Part shown: positions 58,001 to 64,000 of the stretch, piece by piece
Numbering within the stretch: position 1 is the stretch's first letter
Layout: every line of letters starts with the position of its first letter
NCBI GenBank assembly: GCA_963823675.1
Contig: CAWGMT010000012.1
Location: forward strand, 620,001-684,000
Length of the DNA: 64,000 bases
Reading direction: 5' to 3'
From: CAWGMT01 sp963823675
GTDB taxonomy: Bacteria > Planctomycetota > Planctomycetia > Isosphaerales > Isosphaeraceae
Position numbers and translations under genes: made by a program
Notes under the pieces: generated by a model
The model's database searches: none
Told to the model about the DNA's origin: nothing
What the model saw: the letters and a program-made list of their open reading frames with translations, nothing else

Positions 58001-58600
58001 GTTTACGCCCAGATTGGTCTGGTCATGCTGGTCGGTTTGCTCGGCAAGAACGCGATCTTGATCGTCGAATTCGCGGTCCAACGGCGGCTGGAGGGCGTGT
58101 CTCTCAAGGAGGCGGCCGTCGAAGGCGCAAGACTCCGGTTCCGGCCGATTCAGATGACCTCGTTCGCCTTCATTGCTGGTCTCCTTCCGTTGGTCGCGGC
58201 CACCGGCGCCGGGGCGATTGGCAACCGAACCATCGGCACCACGGGAGCCGGCGGCATGCTCGTCGGCACGGTCATCGGAGTCTTGGTCATTCCGGGCCTT
58301 TATTATTTATTCAGCCAGCTTGACGGCGGGCGCAAACTCCTCAAGGACGAGTCGAGTGAACCCCTTAGTGAAATCTTTGAACACGCGGAAGTTGTCCACG
58401 CGCCGGCTCGGTTTGTCGGTCCTGAGGCGGATGAACCTCCCAGTGACATTATTGAACAGGAACGCGCACGTGCACGCGCACTTGCACTCGAACTCGCCCA
58501 CGAACGCCAACTTGCACTCGAACGCGCACTCGGACACGCAACCGAACGGGGTAATGAACAGGCAGACCAACACCCAGACGAACACGCAGACGGAGGGTAA
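55034..58600 (+). CDS. RND efflux pump 2 (HAE1 family), duplicate of pump 1 with long charged tail
   Basis: 1,188 residues, colinear with pump 1. The first 524 bp after codon 8 (55058-55581) are identical at every base to 49257-49780, and the rest differs by a few percent, more in the helix-4 region. The relay reads VVVDNAIVVVEAVHVKM (Asp 409/Asn 410) where pump 1 has Asp-Asp. The extra hydrophobic pair in the helix 6-7 loop is also present. The C-terminus is in frame and extends past RKLLKDESSEPLSEIFEHAE into a tail of about 45 residues rich in Ala, Arg, Glu, His and Leu, encoded by 6 nt periodic DNA. No adaptor gene of its own; it presumably shares the adaptor and outer-membrane gene of this locus. 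Confidence 0.9.
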   Translation: MFEKILKRPAFAIVISIILLFLGLLGMMLLPKSQFPDIAPPTVMVSISYPGASANVLVESVLIPLEQSINGVQNMRFISSSATSAGEAAIIIYFEPGTDPNINVVNVQNRVNIVLFQLPPLVVREGILVSQVVPSMLMYVNIYSTDPNADQKDLFNFANVYVMPRLKRIKGMGIPRNLGNRIFAMRVWLNPDRMRAYNLSSEDIMKTLSEQSIIGSPGRLGQATGKTSQSKEYVLTYIGRFNKPEQYANLILKANPKGEILRLKDVGEVELGPQFFDIYSDINGHPAASIVLKQAPGSNAAEVIKEIKTELELIKKESFPPGMDYEFAYDVSKFLDASMEKVVHTLVEAFILVSLVVYMFLGDLRSTLIPTLAVPVSLVGTFFFLLLLGISINLITLFALVLAIGIVVDNAIVVVEAVHVKMHKKHLSPYRATMEVVHEISGAIIAITLVMTSVFVPVTFIPGAVGTFYRQFGITMATSIILSGLVALTLTPVLCAMILKPHSPTGTDSDTSETDPNTHMSDAGFDAHTSNGVRPRGLGVKLLYAMGGLLVLGGITYLAYELWGPVGFLLILLPLVRGPFDRAVEKVTAGYAAIVRRIAARRMLTLAVVGGFAAAIVGVNTQLATGFIPGEDQGIIYAVLQTPPGTTLEYTNAKSLELEKIAKEIEEVTSVTSLAGYEVLTEGRGSNSGTCIVNLKNWSDRKRTARQIIVDLEEKCRVMSNVKLEFFEPPAVPGFGTAGGISMLVLDKTFSADYQRLGDVTDKFMAALKKRKEVTNLFTFYAANYPQYELIINNDVAMQKGVSIKTAMDNLNILIGSTWEQGFIRFNQFYKVFVQAKPEFRRFPQDLDNLFVKNDKGDMVPYSAFMTIKKKQGLNEITRYNLYTSAAIQCAPAAGFSTGQAIQAIRDVAASGAGKLPRGFDVGWAGLAYDEARKGNESVYIFLIVVAFVYLVLVAQYESFLLPLAVILSLPVGLFGSFLFLHAMGLANDVYAQIGLVMLVGLLGKNAILIVEFAVQRRLEGVSLKEAAVEGARLRFRPIQMTSFAFIAGLLPLVAATGAGAIGNRTIGTTGAGGMLVGTVIGVLVIPGLYYLFSQLDGGRKLLKDESSEPLSEIFEHAEVVHAPARFVGPEADEPPSDIIEQERARARALALELAHERQLALERALGHATERGNEQADQHPDEHADGG
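58455..58590 (+). repeat. Hexamer-periodic coding repeat in the pump 2 tail
   Basis: From about 58461 the sequence steps in 6 nt units of the type GAACGC/GCACGT/GCACTT/GAACTC, ending in GACCAACACCCAGACGAACA. The reverse strand reads as alternating Arg-Val or Val-Gln. Resembles replication-slippage DNA. Confidence 0.65.
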
Positions 58601-59145
58601 GAAGCACGCGATTGCGATCGCTCGCTGATAATTCTGCCGTCCTGTATCCCCAATCTCCGCAGGCCGGCTCCAGCACCGCCCCCGGAGGAACAGCGATCAA
58701 CCCCCCGCCGGCGGTTCGCTGCGATCTCCTGTCTCACGACCACCAGCGACGCAAGGTCTCAAGACATTCCACGACCGTCCATTCTTCTGCTGAATACCAA
58801 AAACCGACGACACGACGCCGTCACCGCCATCCCGATCGTTCGTAGCAATTCAGGAACACAGGTTGCGGTCACGACCCATAAACCCAATCATGTGTGCATG
58901 CACGATCTCCGACGGGCTCGCCGCGATCCGAGTGGCAACCTAATCTGGCGAAAGGCGACACCGCGTTGCCAATCGGGCCGCGTGGGGTTAGTTTGAACGT
59001 GCCCGTCCTTCCGTGCGTCGTCATTCGGGGTCATCGTTTTCTACCGCGGGAGGGCAAACCGGTTCAACCTCCAACTCGGATCACTCCGAAGGAGTCGAGT
59101 TCGTGAAACGCGCAGCTTTCAGCCGGCCACGGAGGAGCCATTCCC
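58601..59145. other. Post-efflux region with second outer-membrane relic
   Basis: 545 bp without an intact gene. 58614-58710 aligns with the start of the outer-membrane gene: TTCTGCCGTCCTGTATCCCC, AATCTCCGCAGGCCGGCTCC, AGCACCGCCCCCGGAGGA against 53159-53215. The remainder shows no repeat or gene. The 3' end must hold the promoter for the gene at 59146. Confidence 0.6.
58614..58710 (+). pseudogene. Second relic of the outer-membrane efflux gene 5' end
   Basis: About 95 bp with clear base-by-base similarity to 53145-53225 (Ser-Cys-Ile-Pro region), truncated on both sides. Shows that a pump-plus-OMF unit was duplicated and its second OMF lost. Confidence 0.65.
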
Positions 59146-59886
59146 ATGCCTGATATGAATTGTCCCTCCTGCGGCGCGGGCGGACGCATTCCGCGCGACA
59201 AGATCGGCGCACGGCTCGTGTGCAAGAAATGTCTCAAGGTCTTTCACGTGACCGCTTCCGGCCAAGCTGTCCTGGGGGAGCCCCCCGCACCCAAGGTCGT
59301 CGCCAAGGAGAAGATCTCGAGGGACCCGACCGGCTATCAAACCACCGAGGCGCTCGATGAGCTCGCCTCCCGGGTCGCCAAGATCAAGCTCCCTACGACC
59401 AAAACCATGGGCATCGCGGCTGGGGTCTTGCTGGTGGTGGGATTGGTATACTGGTTGTTTTCCCGCCAGTCGCTCGAGACCCGCGCCCGCAAGGTGGCCG
59501 AAGCCATCGCCTCGAGCGACATCAAGAAGATCGTCGATATCGCCGTGCCGGGAACCGAAACCGCCGTCATCGTTTGGTACGCCGACATTTACAAGGATTA
59601 TCTCGACGTCAAGCTGGTTCTGGGACGGACACCCTTTATCAAGATCGAAATACCCGGAAGCTCGGGCAGCGACTCGGGGCTGGCGATCGCCAGGTTTTCC
59701 GGCCAGGGCCCACAGTCAGCCGCACCTGGCCTTGCCGACGCGATGCAGCCGATCCCGAGTCTATCCAATGTGAAGGATTCCCTCGATGTCCGCCTGTATT
59801 TCGTCATCGACGCGATGGGAAACTGGCTCCTCGACGGAAACCGCACCGCCACCGAGAAAGCAAACGCCGCGAACCGAACGCCCTAG
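59146..59886 (+). CDS. Zinc-ribbon membrane protein of unknown function
   Basis: 246 residues. MPDMNCPSCGAGGRIPRDKI and LVCKKCLKVFHV give a Cys4 zinc ribbon (CxxC ... CxxC) at residues 5-35. TTKTMGIAAGVLLVVGLVYW (about 90) is one membrane helix. After it, ETRARKVAEAIASSDIKKIV and WYADIYKDYLDVKLVLGR form a compact extracytoplasmic domain without known motif, resembling small NTF2-like folds (inference). The zinc ribbon is like those of planctomycete membrane-anchored proteins. No operon partner is certain; murB follows 227 bp downstream. Confidence 0.65.
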   Translation: MPDMNCPSCGAGGRIPRDKIGARLVCKKCLKVFHVTASGQAVLGEPPAPKVVAKEKISRDPTGYQTTEALDELASRVAKIKLPTTKTMGIAAGVLLVVGLVYWLFSRQSLETRARKVAEAIASSDIKKIVDIAVPGTETAVIVWYADIYKDYLDVKLVLGRTPFIKIEIPGSSGSDSGLAIARFSGQGPQSAAPGLADAMQPIPSLSNVKDSLDVRLYFVIDAMGNWLLDGNRTATEKANAANRTP

Positions 59887-60113
59887 TGTCAAGCGAACAA
59901 CGGACCACGGACAACTGACAACGATCGAGGTCGCTTGACGATCGGATCGCTTGAGACTACCATTGCGCGATCTCTAGGGTCAGGTCGATCACGTCTTGCT
60001 GCGTCGATCGTTCACCTCGTTGATTCTGTGAGCGGGCTTGGCCGGCGGAGTCTGCGCGAACGGGCGGCTCACGGCATGTGTCGATCAGGGATTCGAGGTG
60101 GGAATCGAAGCCG

Positions 60114-60995
60114 ATGCAGTTGTTTGACGATTTCCCTGGTACCGTGAAATCGGCTGAGCCGCTCGCACCTCACGTGTGGTTCCGGCTCGGAGGTCCCGCG
60201 GCCTACTTCGCCAGCCCGCACACGCTCGACGAGCTCGTCGCCCTGCTGAAACGGTGCCGACGGGAAGAGCTCGCGTTCAAGATCCTGGCTGGTGGTTCCA
60301 ACGTGCTGGTTAAGGACGAGGGCGTCAACGCCCTGGTCATTCACCTGGAAAGCCCCTTTTTCGCGGATATATCCATCACAGACAACCTGGTTCTGGCGGG
60401 AGCGGCCGTGCCGCTGACGGCTCTGATCTCCCATTCGGCGCGCGCAGGCTTGGCGGGGCTCGAAGTCCTCACCGGAATTCCCGGGACCGTGGGGGCCGCA
60501 CTGCGGGGCAACGCCGGCAGCCGCCAGGGCGCGATCGGACAATTCGTGCGCCGAGCCACCGTTCTCGACCCCTCCGACGAAATCCAGGTCCGCGAGCGCG
60601 ACGACCTGAGCTTCGCCGACCGCGACTCGAACCTCGATGAGCCCGTCATCCTGTCCGCCGAATTCGAGCTCAAAACCGAAGATCCCGAATCCGTGGTCCG
60701 CCGCATGAGGCGCATCTGGATCATCAAGAAGGAATCCCAGCCATACGGCCACCAATCGTCAGGATGTATCTTCAAGAACCCATCACCCGACGTGTCGGCC
60801 GGAGCGCTCATCGACCAGTCCGGTCTCAAGGGAACCTGCGTTGGCGGTGCCGAGGTCTCCGACCGACATGCCAATTTCATCATTGCACACCCAGGCGCCA
60901 CCTCCTCCGATGTGCTTCAGCTCATCGATCGCATTCGCCAGCGAGTCTGGCAACAATTCGGATACGAGATGGAGCTTCAGATTCAAATTTGGTAA
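60114..60995 (+). CDS. murB: UDP-N-acetylenolpyruvoylglucosamine reductase
   Basis: 293 residues from ATG 60114 (a GTG at 60078 is an alternative). MurB reduces enolpyruvyl-UDP-GlcNAc to UDP-MurNAc using FAD and NADPH, in peptidoglycan synthesis. Visible motifs: VWFRLGGPAAYFASPHTLDE, ILAGGSNVLVKDEGVNALVI (FAD site), GLEVLTGIPGTVGAALRGNA (family GxxGxxGGA), and QSSGCIFKNP, where the proton-donating residue is Cys 218 rather than the more common Ser. The C-terminus has ALIDQSGLKGTCVGGAEVSD then RHANFI. Next gene downstream is ftsQ, as in dcw clusters. Peptidoglycan genes support a planctomycete that retains a wall. Confidence 0.9.
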   Translation: MQLFDDFPGTVKSAEPLAPHVWFRLGGPAAYFASPHTLDELVALLKRCRREELAFKILAGGSNVLVKDEGVNALVIHLESPFFADISITDNLVLAGAAVPLTALISHSARAGLAGLEVLTGIPGTVGAALRGNAGSRQGAIGQFVRRATVLDPSDEIQVRERDDLSFADRDSNLDEPVILSAEFELKTEDPESVVRRMRRIWIIKKESQPYGHQSSGCIFKNPSPDVSAGALIDQSGLKGTCVGGAEVSDRHANFIIAHPGATSSDVLQLIDRIRQRVWQQFGYEMELQIQIW

Positions 60996-61192
60996 ACTAC
61001 ATAATCAAGGCAATTTCCAGGCCCCACACTTGGGGCCGTCTCAAAGCCTGAACTGAGCTTGCCAATCCATGGGGGACGATCGAGCCGGCGGAGGAACCCA
61101 GGTGATGGAACACCGCGAACCTCTGCGAATCGGTCCAGTCGATCGCCGGTTGGACCCAGCCGTCGAAAGCGCGCGAACCTGGATCGTCGCGG

Positions 61193-62203
61193 GTGCGCAG
61201 CCTCGGTTTGATCGGCTTCGCGCGCCGAATCGACCGCCGCAGGCTAGCCCTGCTGGCCACCGCGGGGCTCTTGGTGCTGGCGGCCGTCGGCTACCTGGCT
61301 TCGCTCGCGACGGTGGCGGCCGTGGCATGGCTTCATCGACAACCGTATTATCAGGTCCCCTTTGACAAGATCCGGCTCGAGCCAGGCCCACCGCCGTGGT
61401 ACCGCGGCGGGCAGGACGCCTTCCTGGAGGCCGTTCGCCGCTCCGCACGCCAGACGAAACCTATCGGCCGGCTCGACCTCGCGCCCGACGACCTCGCCAC
61501 TGTGTTCAAGAACTACGCCTGGGTTGAAGAGGTACGTGTCACCTATCAGCCTGATGGAATCGCGGTTCACGTGCGCTATCGCCAGCCGGTCGCCTACGTC
61601 CAGATCTCTCCCGCAGAACAACTGCTCGTCGACGAAAAAGGGACCATTCTGCCTCCCGCCGACGTGGATGAATCAAAGTTCCTGCCCATCCGACTCACAA
61701 GGATCACGGCACAACACCTCGAGCCGCCGGCGGACCCGACTCCCGGAGTGAGCTGGAAGTCGAAGGCCGAAACAAACGACCTTCCCCGCGACGACCGGCG
61801 GATCCTCGCCGCGGCCAAGCTCGCGGGATTCCTTCGTGATCAAGTGCGCAGCGGATCCAGCCAGAATCTGCCGGCTTTGCGGATCGGCGAGATCATCGTG
61901 ACCGACTTCAATACGGGCCGAGGGCTCTTCGTTTTGAACGACGAGGGTCAAACGATCTGGTGGCGCCAAGCACCCGGCGAAGAACGGCCAGGTGAGCCGA
62001 AAGCCGGCGAGAAGTGGGACATCCTGCGCAAGTGGGGCGACTCGAGCAAGAAACGCTCGTTGCCCGCACGAGATTACTGGAGGTTCACGCGCACCGATCT
62101 TTGCGAGGTTTGCCTTCATCCGGGGCGGCCTCACGAGACCAGGTCTTCCCAGGATGAAGACGCGCAGGTGAATTCCGAAAGGAAAGCCGGTGGATCGGGA
62201 TAG
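61193..62203 (+). CDS. ftsQ: FtsQ/DivIB-like cell division protein
   Basis: 336 residues from GTG 61193. One N-terminal helix (RRRLALLATAGLLVLAAVGY), then an extracytoplasmic POTRA-like domain: PIGRLDLAPDDLATVFKNYA, WVEEVRVTYQPDGIAVHVRY and RQPVAYVQISPAEQLLVDEK with GTIL, which is the beta-strand order and Gln-Pro-Val-Ala signature of FtsQ. The C-terminus after DNA 62080 (FTRTDLCEVCLHPGRPHETR) is unusual and may be extra or the result of an indel. FtsQ bridges early and late divisome proteins. Its position after murB matches the dcw cluster; murC, ddl and ftsZ are not in the window. The exact start is uncertain. Confidence 0.75.
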   Translation: MRSLGLIGFARRIDRRRLALLATAGLLVLAAVGYLASLATVAAVAWLHRQPYYQVPFDKIRLEPGPPPWYRGGQDAFLEAVRRSARQTKPIGRLDLAPDDLATVFKNYAWVEEVRVTYQPDGIAVHVRYRQPVAYVQISPAEQLLVDEKGTILPPADVDESKFLPIRLTRITAQHLEPPADPTPGVSWKSKAETNDLPRDDRRILAAAKLAGFLRDQVRSGSSQNLPALRIGEIIVTDFNTGRGLFVLNDEGQTIWWRQAPGEERPGEPKAGEKWDILRKWGDSSKKRSLPARDYWRFTRTDLCEVCLHPGRPHETRSSQDEDAQVNSERKAGGSG

Positions 62204-62331
62204 AGTGGGGCGTTGATGTCCCGTTATGGATGAGAGGGCGATTTCGCCGTCCGTGCGCGAAAGCTTTGTCACAGAGCGAACTCGCCCGGTTCTTGAACCC
62301 TTTTCGTCACCCGCTAGGAGCTAGACCCGCC

Positions 62332-64000
62332 ATGGCCTCTCGTCTTGGCCCGCCCTGGTTGAAGCGCGTACGGCAGCTAACCGGACCCACCCACTCCGGC
62401 CGCCTGGGCAGCTATGCTCTGATGGTAGATCGGGTCAATGCGCTTGAGCCGATGACCGAGAGCGCAAGTGATGACGAGCTCAAGAGCAAGGCACACGACC
62501 TCCGCTTGCGCGCTCGCCAGGGCGACTCGCTGAACAGTTTGTTGGTCGAGACGTTCGCCCTGGTCCGTGAAGCCGCCAAGCGGACGATCGGTCAACGCCA
62601 CTTTGACGTCCAGGTCGTGGGCGGAATCGCCATCCACAATCGGGCAATCGCCGAACTGGAAACTGGCGAAGGCAAGACGTTGGTGGCCACCATGCCTGCA
62701 ACTCTCAATGCCTTGCCAGGCAAAGGTGTCCACGTTGTTACGGTCAACGATTACCTGGCTAAGCGAGATGCCGACTGGATGACGCCGATCTACGGATTGC
62801 TCGGGCTCACGGTTGGCTGTATCCAGACCGGCCAGAGCGACGGCGCACGGCGGGCGGCTTATGCCTGCGACATCACTTACGGGACCAGCAAGGAATTCGG
62901 CTTCGACTTTCTGCGCGACGAGCTCAAGCGGCTTCAGCTTGGCGGCGATGCCCATCGCAAGACGTTCGAGCAGGCCTATCTGGGTCGCGGCGCCCATCTT
63001 GAATCGCAAATGCCGGTCCAGCGGACCCACAACTTCGCGATCGTCAACGAAGCCGACAGCATTTTGATCGACGAGGCGCGAACGCCGCTGATCATTGGCG
63101 CCAATAATCAGCCGACCCAGGAGGAGGCAGCCGCCTACTATGGGGCCGACCAGCTCGCGTTGACCCTCGTCCGCGTCAAGGACTACAAGTACGACCCCCT
63201 GGAGCGCAAGGCCGAGCTGACGGCGGCCGGCCGGCGCAAGGTGCAAGCGATCGCGGCCAACGCCGCATTCGTAACCTTGACTGTGGATGGCGTTTACGAA
63301 TACGTCGAACGTTCGCTTCGCACCAGATCGCCTATCTTAAAGACCGCGATTACGTGACGGTCAACGGCGAGGTCATCATCGTCAACGAATTCACCGGCCG
63401 CATGATGCCGGGGCGGCAATGGCAGGATGGCCTGCACCAGGCCATTCAAGCGAAGGAACGGCTGGAGATTACCCTCGAGACCATCACCGCCGCGCGGGTG
63501 ACCGTGCAAGACTTCTTCAAACGGTACAAGAAGCTGGCCGGGATGACCGGCACGGCGGCGTCCGACGCCGCGGAGCTACGGCGAATCTACAAGGTCGGCG
63601 TCTTCAAGGTGCCGACGAATCGGCCGTGCCGGCGCGTCTGGTATCCCGACCGTATCTTTTCGACGTCCGATGAGCGGTTCCAGGCCGTCGCCGACCAGAT
63701 CGTGGAATTCAACAAGAAAGGGGTGCCGGTGCTGATCGGCACGCGCTCAATCGAGAAGTCAGAGCGTTTGAGTGCCTTGCTCGAGGCCGCCGGCATCGAA
63801 CACCAGATCTTGAACGCCAAGAATCACGAGATCGAGGCCCAGATCATCGCCCAGGCCGGGCAGCCAGGTCGGGTGACAGTCGCGACCAACATGGCCGGCC
63901 GCGGCACCGACATCAAGCTCGGCGACGGAGTCGCGCAAGTCGGTGGACTGCACGTCATCGGGACCGAACGGCACGAAGCCCGGCGCATCGACCGCCAGCT
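62332..64000 (+). pseudogene. secA: Preprotein translocase ATPase SecA (5' part, one-base frameshift, continues past the right edge)
   Basis: ATG 62332 has AGGAG upstream. The chain gives YALMVDRVNALEPM, LLVETFALVREAAKRTIGQR, HFDVQVVGGIAIHNRAIAEL, ETGEGKTLVATMPATLNALP (Walker A), VVTVNDYLAKRDADWM, ITYGTSKEFGFDFLRDELKR and VNEADSILIDEARTPLIIGA (Walker B, Asn 239 for the usual Asp). The frame breaks near 63318: adding one base gives HQIAYLKDRDYVTVNGEVII, VNEFTGRMMPGRQWQDGLHQ, QDFFKRYKKLAGMTGTAASD, VPTNRP, VLIGTRSIEKSERLSALLEA and ATNMAGRGTDIKLGDGV to the window end. SecA drives Sec-dependent export at the cytoplasmic membrane. The frameshift is almost certainly a consensus error in an essential gene, unless this is a second SecA paralogue. 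Confidence 0.85.

Overview
The window looks like a chromosomal piece of a GC-rich planctomycete, most like the Isosphaeraceae/Gemmataceae. The evidence is a DUF1549/DUF1553 cytochrome-like gene beside a Tat-exported DUF1501 gene, an ECF-like sigma factor beside a Ser/Thr kinase with a long C-terminal region, a giant surface protein with the planctomycete N-terminal LEERQLLA motif, DUF4058 and Uma2 genes, and many intergenic palindromic repeat families. No rRNA, tRNA or CRISPR array was recognised.

Layout. 1-3249: fatty-acyl-AMP ligase (runs off the left edge), divergent NAD-dependent epimerase (frameshifted), exported hypothetical protein. 3250-8310: about 5 kb of repeat-rich DNA with a damaged sigma factor, a truncated GxxExxY fragment and an HTH-like remnant. 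8311-12360: secreted amidohydrolase, DUF4058, two-TM ion channel. 12540-18321, minus strand: GT39-like glycosyltransferase, then a coupled three-gene operon (MetE-like, MBL-fold, xylulokinase). 18634-22221: GNAT relic, ABC-2 permease, Uma2. 22308-28030, minus strand: DUF1501, PSD1-type gene, small membrane protein, SppA-like lipoprotein. 28153-32220: exported hypothetical, SDR, divergent LolD/MacB-type ABC pair. 32269-35979: kinase and sigma factor. 36213-45843: giant RHS/YD-repeat surface protein. 46258-47205: cyanophycinase-like peptidase. 47917-58600: RND efflux locus (adaptor, pump 1, OMF relic, OMF, pump 2, second OMF relic). 59146-64000: zinc-ribbon membrane protein, MurB, FtsQ, SecA (runs off the right edge).

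Working together: the efflux locus encodes all three layers of a tripartite exporter and carries the scars of a tandem duplication. MurB and FtsQ form a small cell-wall/division cluster ahead of SecA. The sigma factor and kinase probably form one signalling unit.

Caveat: at least a dozen conserved genes or gene pieces, secA among them, carry one-base frameshifts that restore perfectly when a single base is added or removed. This many, including in a normally essential gene, points to consensus errors rather than real decay, so most broken genes here are probably intact in the cell.

The most novel material is the 3.5-8.2 kb repeat field: several families of 30-130 bp inverted-repeat elements with 9-10 nt internal periodicity, around a nuclease-like relic. 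Next in interest are the duplicated RND pumps with a 524 bp identity tract and different proton-relay residues, the RHS protein whose variable tip lies inside the chain, the SppA-like protein with Thr at the expected nucleophile, and a SecA with Asn at the Walker B Asp.
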